This document shows, piece by piece, positions 9,708 to 21,427 of a DNA stretch of 64,000 bases. The position numbers and the translations under genes are program-made. The notes beneath the pieces are model-generated. The model saw only the letters and a list, made by a program, of their open reading frames with translations, was not told the DNA's origin and did not search any database. Origin of the DNA: Taxillus chinensis (lineage: Eukaryota > Streptophyta > Magnoliopsida > Santalales > Loranthaceae); NCBI GenBank assembly GCA_023512835.1, contig CM042091.1:46462284-46526283 (forward strand). Reading direction: 5' to 3'. Position 1 is the stretch's first letter, and every line of letters starts with the position of its first letter.

Positions 9708-11848
9708 TTAAACAGGCTCACTATGGTAATAGATAAACTGAGCGATCATCTCGTGAAGAGAATGCGCAAACGCTGGTGTTGTTGGGCCAAAATCCCATTT
9801 CACCTTCAATTGAAGGACTGATAGCATGTAGTAGCAAACAAATGCACCACAACTGTCCCCATCGGTCATGTGCGGGATCTCAAAGGCAGGAAGCCAACGA
9901 AGTTCAAGATGGTGCTTGATAAGCTTTTCACTAATGAGCACGTCATTTAGACATGCGAGATAACCTCCCCTTAGCACCTTGATGCGACCTTCAAAATTCC
10001 CCACGTGATACGAATCAAATAACTCCATCACCTGTCCTTGCGTTCACATAAATGAGGACGAAATGTTTGTCAATAAGAATAGGAATTAAGACTACATCCA
10101 GGTGTCGACCAGCCTGGATAATCTCGAACTTCTCCACGAACTTGACGCTCAATGCCCGCTCGGTCAAATGGAAAGCAAAGAGAAACACATGGTAACACAG
10201 TAAGCTGTAGGGGTCCAAACTCTAGCTGGCATAACGTATGTCCAAAATGGTCGATCGTTATAGTAGACAACCAGGCTAAACTCGTAATCTCCTTGAGTCC
10301 CTCGGGCAGTAGATGCATTGGAGACCCAGTAAATCGAGGTTCTTGCTTTTCTGATTTCACAAAATTATTATATGCTTCAACAGCTTTTGGGGTGCGCATA
10401 GGATCTGTAGAAGGAATGAGCCCCTCTAGGATTGAAGCCTCCAAAGTCTGGACTGGGGTAGACTTTAAAGGTGATATAGGACTGTCATGTGCAGGTGAGG
10501 GTGATGACTGGGAAGAAGGCTCTCTGGGTCGATGAACAAGTAACAAATGGTTCTTCTCTAGAATCCATACCCTCCATCAACTCATAGATCCGATCGATCT
10601 TCATCTTGTGCTTAGCCGATTCCGATATATGCCTCATAATCTCTTTCAAATCGTTTCATCTTTGACATTTGGGCCTCTGAGTTATGAGGACTCTCGCCTT
10701 GTTGAATATGTTGCAACTGACCTAACAATTGCTCACCCTGACGTTCTGTGACCTGTCTTGTAGAAACTCCCCATTGAATTAGGTCCTTCACGACAATCAT
10801 AGTTTTCCCTTGCCTTATCCATAACTGACGGACTTGATCGGCATCGCTGAACTTTTGGGCATACTTCATCCACAGATCTTCCAACAGGTAACTCATAGAA
10901 TCCTGTTGGCCATTTGTGGGATCTACCTTTGATTGTGCAATTGGTGGGTCAGGCACTCCCTTTGTTTTCTTATCAGGTGCATCAGTCCACTTCTCGGACC
11001 TCCTCTTGCCTGTCTGCTTTGGTTTGGAACTGAACGGCTTCGCATACAACCGCCCATCTTCATGTATACCTCTTAAGATGAATCCTGCAGGATATGGACA
11101 GGCTGTTCTTGCACGGAAGACACCAGGAAAACGGCGTAGCAAAATTTTGATTAACAATCTCCCATAACCTTTATAGTCAATATGATCAACCCAGTCATTG
11201 AAAATCAGGCCACCCCAATCAATGCAATAGTTATTCAATAGACAGTATATACACTGCATGTGGGCTAAGGGGACGGAATCTGTACCAGTTCTTTGACAGA
11301 AAATAGTTTTGCCAAAAAGGTTAGCAACGAATCTAGTACGACCTTTGAAACCCATTTTCCAGGTATACATGCCTAGTGTTGATTACTCCACCATCATCAT
11401 ATCCCAATTCCTTTGCCATTAAGTGAACATTCGATGGGGGAAACGTTTCAGCCGTGGGGAGATCAAATACCTCTCTAAATACATCAGCGGTGATGATTAC
11501 GTCAACATCTCCGATTTGTGAAACTATCCGGCCCTCCTCTTCGGTTGCTGGCTCCTCAGGCCGCGATGATGCTGATTCGGAGTCGCCGGTCGCAAATTGC
11601 ACATTCGCGTTCTCATAGAACGCTTTTACGACGTCTTCATACCAATCACAAGGCCCACAACACAATGCACGCAGACGACTTTGCTCCAATAACGATTGTA
11701 TCTCCGACCTCCATGGTACAGGACTCGTCGTGAACGCTTCCCAGTCGAGGACGCACCCTGGGATTGCAAAGTATCTTGTCTTCTTGTTTTGCCGAGGACT
11801 AGTTAGCAGGGACTTCGCCGGAGAAGACGTCATGGTCGAAAACCTCAA
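9708..11848 (-). pseudogene. Ulp1-like (C48) cysteine protease gene of a MULE, broken by frameshifts
   Basis: Read from 11848 leftward. The first frame (to 11333) begins MRFSTMTSSP and contains ALCCGPCDWYEDVVKAFYEN, a block common in plant transposon-borne Ulp1 proteins. The frame shifts near 11350-11370 and continues through FKGRTRFVANLFGKTIF and NDWVDHIDYKGYGRLLIKIL to 10612, where it stops. A low-complexity linker follows at 10546-10270. The protease domain is split: LDVVLIPILIDKHFVLIYVN (catalytic His, about 10104-10040), then, after a shift near 10025, MELFDSYHVG (catalytic Asp) and TDGDSCGAFVCYYM (catalytic Cys, about 9870-9820), ending at 9708. All three catalytic residues survive as codons but no single frame joins them. 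The transposase 13411-15621 upstream on the same strand makes this a Ulp1-bearing MULE. Confidence 0.82.
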
Positions 11849-13410
11849 TGCACTCGAGAGGTGATAAACCCTAAACCCTCATCGACTCGACTGTCAATAT
11901 TACATGCCTTGGGCAGCCTCGAAATGCCCCATACAAGGGGACCCACGCTCATCATATCAATCATCAATGTCGAAAGTGATGAAAGAACTTCATCGAGTCG
12001 AAAGTCACCATATCACACTCGACATTCCGAATTTCGCATCAATGTCATATCATCGAATCCAATGGACATAGAGACCTCGATATTCGGCTTTCGAGCCCTA
12101 AAATCGACTACAATGGACATTTCAGTCGAGTATATTGATAAAAAGCGCACACCAGTACTGAGGTCGCTCGAAAAATGAGTTAGATCGAGTCGAAAATATT
12201 CGAATATCGCACCCGACATTCGGATTTCGAGTACAACAGACGTTCCGGTCGAGTATATAGAAAGAAACCGTGGATAGAAGTGGCTCGAAAACTAAGTTAC
12301 ATCGACTCGATCGTCTGGAATGCATCCAACGACATACGACTCGAGACGTGAATAAAGACTTTGATATTTAGGATTTCGAGCCATAAAATCGTGTGCATTG
12401 GGTCCTCGTGCTCGAGACTATTGCTCGATCCTATTGGTCGAGCATAGTGCTCGAGTCTGAATCAGTGGGACTCGAGCACCCTTACTGAGCGTCGAGCATC
12501 AGTCTCGAGAAGTCACAAGTGATAACGGCTCGAGACTTGTGCTCCATCCTGCCGCTCGAGGCCCACTCATTGAGACTCGAGCGAATGGGTCGAGCACGAC
12601 TTCATTTCCTGGAATTTGTTTTGTCTCTGGTTGCAACAACATTTGCACCTGTTTAACAAATTGAGGATGGTGTCATGCCTCAAAATGACCATGAAAGAAA
12701 AAGAACTCCATTTGTCTTTATTTTCCGCTCCCTCTTTTAATCGAACAACATTTGTTAATCGTAATAAGAATTTGTGAATCCAACTCGATATATTACTACA
12801 ACGAAGCAAACATTTGTTCCCAAATGTATGTTTAATAACTACATTTCATTACAGATGCAAGCAAAGTACAGAATCCTACTGCCTAATCACAATGCAATGC
12901 GGTGAGTTTGATGTAGAAGTTCTGCAAAGCTTTGGAATGGTTGAGTCATATGGTGAGGCGTCGCCTCCAATGGATGGTTGAAATCATTACTAACAGGCAC
13001 ATGCGGAGATAATATGGGTGCATAAAAGGGACTGCTCGCGACATGGGGAGTGTGAGAGGAAATCTACAATTAGCGGAAAGAATGAGAATGACATTAGTGT
13101 GGTCGATCAAAGTTTACGGAAAGTTAAATTTAATTCACTTGCCTCATATGACTGTGACGTTTGAGATGGTATGGGTGCACACCAGGGACTGCTTGCAACA
13201 TGGGGACTGTACGAGGATATCTATAATTAGAGCAAACAATTAGAACAGCATAGTAGATTTTCAGATATATTAAATTTATCAACTTACACTTTCTTGACTG
13301 TGAATGAAGGTCTCGCCAGGTTGGGATCCAGTAGTGTGAACATTGTGCATATCCATGTTAGTATTAGGGAATAAAACCCTGGCCACAGCTGGTTTGTCTG
13401 CTCCATCAAA
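11849..13410. other. Spacer between transposase and Ulp1 gene; no gene recognised
   Basis: It holds many TCGA/CTCGA motifs (11860-12600), including the middle CTCGAG cluster, and otherwise mixed non-coding DNA. Short frames here overlap on both strands and show no recognisable domain. Confidence 0.6.
12410..12597. repeat. CTCGAG cluster, middle
   Basis: Repeated CTCGAG and TCGAGC motifs spaced 10-30 bp apart (for example CTCGAGACTATTGCTCGAT and GGGACTCGAGCACCCTTAC). It is looser than the array at 5357-5925 and without a clear period. It lies between the two MULE genes. Confidence 0.75.
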
Positions 13411-15621
13411 CTAATAATGAAGAAACACATTAGAACACATTAAAACACAAGACAAGACAATATAACATGGGCATACCTCTACATGTTTCCCTTTAAATGC
13501 TGTGTTCTTTGATTTTGCCCTAACTTTTCGCATTTCTACCTCCATCCTTGATGCTCTACGTGAAGATGCCGGTCTACCTTTCCCTCGCACGAGATGTGGA
13601 CTCCGTATGTCATTTCCCGTTTGACATACATTTGAAACTGTTTGTGGCATTGGTGGGAGTTCTTGGCTGGCATCGTACAAATTGATCATTGCATGCAACT
13701 TACATTTTGCATCTTGAGTATGCTCTATACTACCTGCCGCACGAGTAATCATCCGATAACAGATATGTAATAATTCAGAATATCTATTACAATCGGGACG
13801 TTGTTCCGCCGCATCATAGCTCATATGAATTAATCAGATCGTCTTTTAATATCCTTCCTCCATCGATGCAAAATATATTTATCCGGCAATTCTTTAATTT
13901 CGTTACATCTATAAACGGAAAAAATGTGACGACACAAGATTCCCCTCGTCTCAAACAATCCACAAGAACACTTTGCAGTTGCATCCACCTCATTAAAACT
14001 CACAAAAAATGTCACTACCTTACTAAATTCTTCAAAACTAATTTCGTCATGAATGAGATAGGTCTGTACCGCACCATCACACTGATGTAACTTTGGGTTC
14101 AAATCAATCATGCCAGTGAATTGCTTTTGAACTTCTTTGAATTTTGCATGTGTGTACAACTCATGGAATCTCTTCTCGATTGGTGATCTAGATATACACG
14201 GAATTGTGGTAGTAAATGAGTAAAAGTCTGCAGCAATTTCCTTCTCAATTTTTTTTTTCAAAGCGTTATCAAACTGGTCAACGAACTCTTTTAAGTTTGT
14301 ATTAGCATGAACATAACCATCAAAAAATGCATTCATGCTCTCACTCCGCTGGGTAGTACTCATTCCAGCCCAAAATGCATCTTTCAAATATGCTGGAACC
14401 CAATACAAACGATCACTGTATAGGCTTTTCAACCACGAATTCTCCTCTAAGTTATAAGTGGCAATCAATTGAACCCAAGACTTCTCAAACTCCTCAACAC
14501 TTTGGCTGTCATACACACATCTCATCAATTCATTCTTCATCCCTGCTTTGTATGAACCATATGAGCTGAGTTTCTCTGGAACTTTCTTCATTATATGCCA
14601 TAGACAATATCTGTGTTCCATCTCTGGGAAAACAATAGCAATTGCATTTTTCATTGCTCTATCCTGATCAGTGATAATGGCTTTTGGAGCTATACCATCC
14701 ATACACTGCAACCAAGTCTGAAATAACCACACAAAGGTCTCAGTGTCCTCACTAGATATCAAACCTGCTCCTAGCAAAATTGATTGCCCATGGTGGTTTA
14801 CACCAACAAATGGTGCAAACGGCATCCCATACCTATTTGTCGGGTAAGTCGTGTCGAATGTCACCACATCACCGAAATATTGGTACGCTTGCTCTCTTAT
14901 GAGGGTCTGCCCAAAATACATTCCTTAACCTCCCGTCGTCATCTAAATCCATCAACGCAAAGAATCCAGGATTTTTATACTGCATTCGTGAAAAATAGTC
15001 TCTAAGTGCGCCAGCACCACCTGCACCAAGTCTCAGATGTCTTTCCTTATTGATATAATTACGACAATCTTTTTCCAAAAAAGGAAGATTCTCAAATCCA
15101 CCAGCACCAACAACAAGAGATCCAAAGTTCTTATTCATTCGGATGCCGGCCAAGTCATTTGTATCCAAGATTCTTTTTATTGGCTCACTCACTTCTCTAT
15201 TACATCGAAAATAGCGAGATTTCTTCGGACTAAGTCCTTGATTATGGATGTTATGAACTGTAGTCAACCGAAGCTTTCCATCAATTCTTAAGGCATTAAT
15301 CTTAGCCTTACACTCTGTTTTCCCTGTTGGACGTGGGTTAGCCACATTGGAAGTCCTATTTCGAGCTTTCCCACCCCGAGCACAAGCAAGGGTGACATAT
15401 CTAATCGCGTCATCTTCTCCCTTCTCAGTCCTTTTTGTCATCACCCCAAAACCACATTTCTTCCCATATTGTTTATAATAACTTAATAAATCTTCAAATG
15501 CATTAAATTCCATCCCCTTTATGGGCTCCTCAACAATATCGTCATTCTCCACTATCACATTCTCAGGACATTCCCAGGACAACCATTCCCTTGCGTCCGG
15601 TGTATTTTCTCTATCCTCCAT
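13411..15621 (-). pseudogene. MULE transposase, FAR1/FRS-like (FAR1 DNA-binding domain, MULE catalytic domain, SWIM zinc finger), frameshifted
   Basis: Read leftward from ATG at 15621. Residues about 30-130 form a FAR1-type zinc-binding domain (NAFEDLLSYYKQYGKKCGF, CKAKINALRIDGKLRLT). The DDE-type catalytic region follows the frame change near 14875-14890 (ADPHKRA in one frame, YQYFGDVVTFDTTYPTNRYG in the other). The acidic residues lie in FDTTY and ITDQDRAMKNAI, and the CLWHIMKKVP block follows. A SWIM zinc finger reads KCSCGLFETRGILCRHIF (about 13980-13930). The main frame stops at 13830, and a C-terminal tail with RGKGRPASSRRAS continues in a separate frame (13824-13411), perhaps as a spliced last exon. 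MULE transposases move DNA by cut-and-paste; FAR1-family transcription factors are their domesticated relatives. One clear frameshift makes this copy inactive unless that base is an assembly error. Confidence 0.88.
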
Positions 15622-15760
15622 GCATTCTCATCTGATGGTTCTCGCTCGTTTGTCATGCTGAAAACAACAATAAAATCCATTGTCAATATATTATTAAAAT
15701 GGATAAAAAAACATCAAAAGCAAACGTAAATGGCAAAGAAAAATTCAGTGGAGACAAGTG

Positions 15761-15955
15761 CTCGAGACAGGTGATCGAGACTTGCTCGAGTTATGTATCG
15801 AGCACCTTGTCTCGAGTAATGTCTCCACTCGACACTAGCTCGAGACAGTGCTCGATCCATCACTCGAGCAAGTCTCGATGACATTGCTCGAGGCAGTGCT
15901 CGAGTCGTGCTCGAGCTAGTGTCAAGCTAATCTATAAACTCCAGACTTGCTCGAG
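15761..15955. repeat. CTCGAG-rich array, right
   Basis: Dense CTCGAG palindromes (GTGCTCGAGACAGGTGATCG, ACTTGCTCGAGTTATG, CACTCGACACTAGCTCGAGA and others) just upstream of the transposase start. It resembles the left array at 5357-5925 in motif but not in unit order, so the two may be the terminal regions of one MULE. Confidence 0.8.
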
Positions 15956-17672
15956 CACCTTTCTTGAACCTGTAATGGAGCTACGCGAGTTGTGTGTTTT
16001 CTATTTAGTTTCGAAGACCTTCTTGAAAAAACACTACAGAGAGAAAGAGAGTAGCTGGAGATGAATCCATAATTGAAGATGTCAAAAGACAAACCTCACA
16101 GATCTTCAATTGCTTCCTCGACAGTCGAAGATGGCATGGAGCTACGACTAGTAGTGTTGAATTAATGAGTTGAAGTTACGCGAGCCGCAGATGGTGTCTC
16201 ACGAGCTGAGCTGAATTAATTCATTACTGAATTAATGAATTGGGGCTTCATTTACGTTGCTGAGCTGGAAGACGTCACGTCAGCCGGGTGCGCGGCGAGG
16301 ACGCAACCGCGGTTGCGTTTAGCGTTTTTGGACGACCAAAGCAGTACTGCGTCGCGGGGAAGAGGAAGCCGCGTGAAAAAGACGAGCCGAGAAGGGTTGA
16401 CCGTGTTTGCTTTTGTTTTGTTTTGTTTTGTTTTTTTAATTTTGTTTGTTTGTTTTTGTTATTTGGTTTTTTTGTTTTTTATTCTTAAACCAATGAATAG
16501 ATGACATGTAGACTAGAGTAGGGTAGGTGGAAAAAAAAAAGATGACGGTTGGGATTTTTAAATTTTCAATTGGATAATTTTAACTATGTTTTCGGGTTTT
16601 TGGGATAGGTAAGACAATCTGGATTTCAAAAAATATTGAAAAAATTATTCTTGGACTCAGAGAATCGTGACGAATGTCCCTGTGTCATTTTTATTTTAAA
16701 ATAACTTTATTTTTGTGCCAAGCTTGTACTGCGCGTCCCTAAACCGCTTTATTATCGAAAAATTATTTTTTTATTTTTCGAAAATAAGCTTTATGAGCGA
16801 ATACATGTAAAATATACGTCAAAATTCTCAGAATGATGAGAGAATTAAGAGTATGAAATTTGTGACCTGATCCGGAGTGTCGTTTTGAATATTGGCCGTT
16901 AGTTTATCGTATAACTTCTTCAATTGACCTCGGATTTAAGTGTTGTCAAAGGTGCTGATTTTGGAATTTGATTCTCTATCACATGGGACTAGATTTTTAG
17001 TGTTTGAAAGCCTTTTTAAAGAAGTCATTGAAATTGCACCTTTCGAATCAACGGTCATGTCTCTTTAATTATCTATATAAAATGATTAACAAAATAGAAA
17101 AGAAGTCTAAATGTGTATGTCCAACGCGGACAAAATGAGGTCTAACAGAACAATAATCACGCCCTCCCTCCCCCTCCCTCGATGGGTGACCATGCCCCCC
17201 ATCCCCTTCTCCCCTCCTTGGATCCCCACTACCGACGGCAACCACGCCCCCTATCCTTCCGAAACGACGACCACACTCCCCTCCCTAGACATCAACAATG
17301 CCCCCTCTCCCTCCTCTAATGGCTGCCGCTATCATCTCATCCCTCCACTGCCCCAACAACAATCACGCCAAGTGCAACACTTCTCAAAACACATATTTTT
17401 ATTTGTTAATTAATATTAAAATTATAATATATTATTATTTTAATAGATAGAATAAATAATCCAAAGCTAAATTATGAATAAGCATACTTCAAATGGATAA
17501 AAAAAAGTATTACTTTTTATCCAATTTTAAAGTTTGATTTGAAGAAATCATTGATAACATTTGTAAATCCAGATGACATAAACATGTCGGTGGCTCAAAT
17601 GAAAGCATTGAATGATAAAGTTACACTTTAGATTATTTATCAAGCACTCTAGTTTTAAAATAGATGGTGTAA
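15956..17672. other. Intergenic; no gene recognised
   Basis: It contains a moderately GC-rich segment (about 16260-16390), poly-T runs and a C-rich stretch (17150-17370) whose open frame is proline-rich with no recognisable domain. A 9-bp target duplication marking the MULE end was looked for but not found. Confidence 0.5.
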
Positions 17673-18029
17673 GAGCATCTCCAATAGGTTAGCTATACCC
17701 TTAGCTATAGTCAAATATAGATGAAAAGCTTCAATAGGTTAACTATATCATTAGCAATAGCAATAAATTTAGGTAAATTTACCTAAATTTATAGTTTTTG
17801 CTAAGATGCCACATCTCCCTTTTCAAATCCTAAAATACTCATCCTACTTTCAAATGGATGGGTATTTTAGAGATTTGGAGAAAATATAAGACAATGGTAA
17901 ATGAGAAAAAAATAGTTAAGCAAAAATATGAATGGTATTATATTGTAGTATTATTAGCTAAAATGATATTGTAACAAGTTGAATATAGCTTTAGTTAATC
18001 ATTTTAGTTTATAACTATTGGAGATGCTC
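17673..18029. mobile_element. PIF/Harbinger (Tourist-like) MITE, 357 bp, TSD TAA
   Basis: Terminal inverted repeats GAGCATCTCCAATAG at the left and CTATTGGAGATGCTC at the right, flanked by TAA on both sides (17670-17672 and 18030-18032). The size, TIR type and 3-bp TSD fit Tourist-like MITEs. The right-hand 80 bp or so recurs, truncated, at about 30940-31010 and 40090-40175 next to glucose transporter copies B and C. Confidence 0.85.
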
Positions 18030-18954
18030 TAACAATCTCAAGAGGCGACGTTACCAACTTTTAATATACACGGTATACAAAATGAAATAAATAAATCAAA
18101 AGAAAATGTAATTTTTTACAGGAAAGCCATCGACAACAACAATGGCATGAGTGGCTATACATATAATAGTCATCGAATGCCATTACAAACCATCCTAGAA
18201 CAACCATAAACGAAAAAGAGGGATATTGATCAAGTCATTGAGCTAAGAGCTTGCTCAATATCCTCAAGAGACCGCCCCTTGGTTTCCACGATGTTACCGG
18301 CAATGTACATTACAACCAGAATACAAATACATCCAAATCTCAAGTACACCGAGCTTATCCGAAACTTGTCCACAACGCTCAAGAAGTATAGGCCGATGAC
18401 AAAATTGGAGATCTGAAAATATAAAAAAAATTATACATACCACAAGAACACATTTGACGTGAAATGAAAATGCGTTACCATGCAAGACTTAAATATTGAC
18501 CATTAACATAATAAAATGCACCTGGGCATTAAATATGTCGCAGAAATGAACATATATTGTTTGTCATTTGCAGTAGATAGGGGGTTTTGGTGGCTAAGAT
18601 TTACTTAAACTATTTTCGTTAGTTACGGTAAATTAATATAGAAATGCTAAAGGCATGTTTACAAAATAAAAGTAACTAACATGAAGATGTCAGGATGAAT
18701 AAGTAGCCATATCAAAAGAAAGAAAAAATTAGAGAAAGAAATTAAAGCAGAAGTCACGTTAGTAGGCTAAAAGATGTGCTGTGGAGACGATTGACCATTA
18801 TATGTAGGTGTAATGCTTACATAAAGGAATATAATCATCCTGTTGAGATGCACATTTATTAAAATGGGAGAGATTAACACTAGGAAAATGTGCTGACAAT
18901 ATACGTTGATGGAACCTAATCTTCATCCTAAAAAAGAAGAACCGTCTTTTATAG

Positions 18955-19291
18955 TGATATGTGCTGTAGTTGCAGGGCTATATTTGCGTGGGTCGTTGAT
19001 TGTGGGATCTAGGGTTGATCTACATGGGTCTTTGGTCGTGGGATAGTTTTAGCTATAATCGTAAGGCTATTATATAAAGCTAGTCATGGGCAAATTTCTG
19101 GTGCCTGGCGTTGTGTTTAGTGGTCGTGGGATTGAATCCCATCGTGTGTGCTACTATATAAAGCCAAGTGGGGTATGTGAATAGATATGAAATTAATTGC
19201 AAAAAACTCTTCTCCTGCTTCTCAATTCTCTCCTCAAAATTCACCTTATTTCTCTTTGCTTCTCAATTCCCCCCTCAAAATTACTGTATCA
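18955..19291 (+). repeat. 5' LTR of gag-only element
   Basis: Starts TGATATGTGC and ends TTACTGTATCA. Contains ACTATATAAAGCC (about 19151), a likely TATA box. Confidence 0.88.
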
Positions 19292-19292
19292 G

Positions 19293-19304
19293 TGGTATCA
19301 GAGC
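19293..19304 (+). other. Primer-binding site (initiator tRNA-Met type)
   Basis: TGGTATCAGAGC one base after the 5' LTR. This is the complement of the plant initiator tRNA-Met 3' end used by many LTR elements. Confidence 0.85.
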
Positions 19305-19315
19305 CGATTCCCAGC

Positions 19316-20313
19316 ATGGATACTCGAGGCAAATCCAATACTGAATTCCATAATGAAGTTAACACCATCCTAGCCCGGTATGAGTCAAGCCTTGATCAAA
19401 TCAACACTGCCCTACAGACGGTCATGACGGACCTTCAGGCTCTACGCATGACGCATAGTTCAACGTGACACCACTCGAGGCTAATCCATTTGTGCCTGCT
19501 GAGTCCTCCCACCGGCCATATGTGTCGCGTGCTCTTACTATCAACGACCGCTCCCAACAACGCATCAAGTTGTCCTTCCCAAGGTTTAATGGGGAAAATC
19601 CTACGGGGTGGGTCTATAAGGCATAAGATTATTTTGAATTCGAAAATATTGTGCCAGACGAGCAAGTTCAACTAGCGTCTTTTCACTTGGAAGGCATTGC
19701 ACTCCAATGGCATCGCTGGTTAGCAAAATTGAAGGGACCGCTTACGTGGGATGAGTTCACCAAGGCTGTCTTTCGCTGGTTCAGCCCCACTGAATACGAA
19801 AATCCGTCTGAAGCCTTGAGTCAACTCAAACAGACCTCAATAGTAGCAGCTTACCAGGAAGCCTTTGAAAAGCTTTCCCATCAAGTTGACGGCCTGTCGG
19901 ACAATTGCCTGACTAATTGCTTTATTGGTGGACTTAAAGATGAGGTTCGCTTGGATATCAAGATCAAGCACCCCAGTACCCTTGTAGATGCCATTGGAGT
20001 AGCTCATCTTATCGAGGAGTGGAATCAACTACAAAAGAAGATGGCTCAACCTTTCTGCCCCATGTCATTGCCAACTGCACCTACATCAAAAGCAAGCTCC
20101 ATTACAACAAGTGGCATACTTGGACCCCCACCAACCCAATGTGGGAATCCAACTTCTAATTCTTCCGCTAACACATTTCATCGGATCACCAACCAAGAAG
20201 CACGGGAACGTCGCGAGAAGGGATTATGCTATTATTGTGATGAAAATTTCATTCTAGGTCATCGATGTGAACGTCCACAATTGTTTATGATAGAAGACTC
20301 ACCACCACTTTGA
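19316..20313 (+). pseudogene. gag (capsid/nucleocapsid) of the gag-only element, frameshifted
   Basis: Starts MDTRGKSNTEFHNEVNTI (frame ends at 19466). After a shift it continues as LSFPRFNGENPTGWVYKA, then an in-frame TAA near 19624 where related gags have a sense codon. It goes on through QVQLASFHLEGIALQWHRWL, a hallmark of plant Ty3-type gag, and the LKQTSIVAAYQEAFEKLSHQ block. A CCHC-like knuckle, CYYCDENFILGHRC (about 20228-20269), precedes the stop at 20311-20313. The long second part (19651-20313) is open. Gag would package RNA in virus-like particles; mobilisation would need enzymes from another element. Confidence 0.85.
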
Positions 20314-20390
20314 GGAGGAAAATCATGTTCCGCCAGAACCAGGAGGTGGCTAAACTGATTGATTTTTTCCTTGAGGACAAGGAACTGTAA

Positions 20391-20400
20391 GCAGGGGGGA
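20391..20400 (+). other. Polypurine tract
   Basis: GCAGGGGGGA immediately before the 3' LTR of the gag-only element. Confidence 0.8.
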
Positions 20401-20763
20401 TGATATGTGCTGTAGTTGCAAGGCTATATTTGCGTGGGTGGGTCCTTGAGGGATCGTCGGTTGATCTGCATGGGTCTTTGGTCGTGGGATAGTTTTAGCT
20501 ATAATTGTAAGGCTATTATATAAAGCCAGTAGTGGGCAAGTTTCTGGTGCCTGGTGTCATGTTTAGTGGTCGTGGGATTGAATCCCACCGTGCCTGCGCG
20601 TGTCTTTAATTCCATCGTGTGTGCTACTATATAAAGCCAAGTGGGGTATGTGAATAGATATGAAATTAATTGCAGAAAACTCTTCTTTCTGCTTCTCAAT
20701 TCTCCTCAAAATTCGCCTTATTTCTCTCTGCTTCTCAATTCCCTCCTCAAAATTACCGTATCA
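20401..20763 (+). repeat. 3' LTR of gag-only element
   Basis: Starts TGATATGTGC and ends TTACCGTATCA. It is 26 bp longer than the 5' LTR, mainly from a partial duplication around the CGTG/TTCCATCGTG segment. Confidence 0.88.
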
Positions 20764-21427
20764 TACTCAAGAATGGAGAACCATTTATGTAGTTAATCCC
20801 AAATAATTTGTATTAAAGCTTCGGTTTCTTCTACTACTTAATCATATGCATAGGCATTAATGATCAATTGGCAATTTGTGCAATGCTTTCAAGTTGCCTC
20901 ATTGAACCAGTTTCCAATACCTTAGGACTTTTTATTAAAAATAGAATACTAAGGATTTTTCCTGGTTGAAATAATTAACAGTTTCCAATTATCCTTCTTC
21001 AGCAAGTATTATGACAAAAAATTTCCATCAATCTTAAATATATTGAAAAACATGTTTAATTCAAACCCTGAGACCTCAAAATGTTAAAATTGAACACATA
21101 ACATCACTTACCCAATGCATGCCTAAGGAAAAAGCAGCAGCTTTTGCTCTTATTCTAGAGGCAAATATTTCAGGAAGAAGAAGAGCGGGCACTGGACCAG
21201 CACCAAGTGAAAAGGACAATACATACCTGTATAATTAGAGTGAAGGCATGTCATTCAAGGTCAAGAACACAAAGGGGTACAAACAGCAGAAGAAAAGATT
21301 TGATATTTTAATATAGAAATGTCTAGCTTACAAAACAGTCCCGACTCCCTAGAATGGCAAGCGTGCCAGAATATGGTGCTAGGACCTTCCAAGTGAGGGA
21401 CAAGGACAAGAGCAACATTGAACCAGC

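Larger units (their letters stand above)
18955..20763 (+). mobile_element. Gag-only LTR retrotransposon (TR-GAG-like), 1.8 kb
   Basis: Two LTRs starting TGATATGTGCTGTAGTTGCA lie at 18955-19291 and 20401-20763. Between them are a tRNA-Met-type primer-binding site, a gag frame with a zinc knuckle and a polypurine tract, but no protease, reverse transcriptase or integrase. This is the structure described for TR-GAG non-autonomous elements. The 3' LTR has about 30 extra bases around 20587-20617 and several substitutions, so the insertion is not young. The homologous loci in copies B and C are empty (about 29665-29690 and 41575-41600). The flanks show no matching TSD, and about 12 bp present in the empty sites is missing on the right. 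Confidence 0.88.
18230..21427 (-). pseudogene. Plastidic glucose transporter pseudogene, copy A (exons 11-13 only)
   Basis: Three exons match the last three of the intact copy at 40370-50003: exon 13 at 18230-18412 (ends ALSSMT then stop), exon 12 at 21112-21226 (LSFSLGAGPVPALLLPEIFA) and exon 11 at 21332-21427. Exon 11 has a 7-bp insertion near 21340-21350 that shifts the frame. Its splice acceptor is lost: the intact gene has AAAG before GCTGG, whereas here it reads AATG. Intron 12 is enlarged by a gag-only LTR element (18955-20763). Homology to the intact locus runs on through intron 10 to about 23259 and then stops, with no further exon. It lacks the hAT MITE present in the other two copies, so it diverged before them or lost it cleanly. 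Confidence 0.9.

Noticed and set aside
10152..10535. Plus-strand 127-codon frame
   Set aside because: Antisense shadow of the Ulp1 linker region, which has the family-like content on the minus strand.
15037..15291. Plus-strand frame opposite the transposase
   Set aside because: The minus strand carries clear FAR1/MULE domain sequence; this is a shadow.
16235..16504. 89-codon frame MNWGFIYVAELEDVTSAG
   Set aside because: No recognisable domain; its C-terminal half is a poly-T translation rich in Phe and Val. It may be MULE-end DNA.
17111..17413. Proline-rich 100-codon frame
   Set aside because: Low-complexity C-rich DNA with no domain, no splice context and no second copy to show conservation.
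19293..19304. tRNA-like TGGTATCAGAGC
   Set aside because: This is a primer-binding site next to an LTR, not a tRNA gene; no cloverleaf is present.
18949..20768. Target duplication for the gag-only element
   Set aside because: Left TATAG and right TACTC do not match; comparison with empty sites shows missing bases instead.
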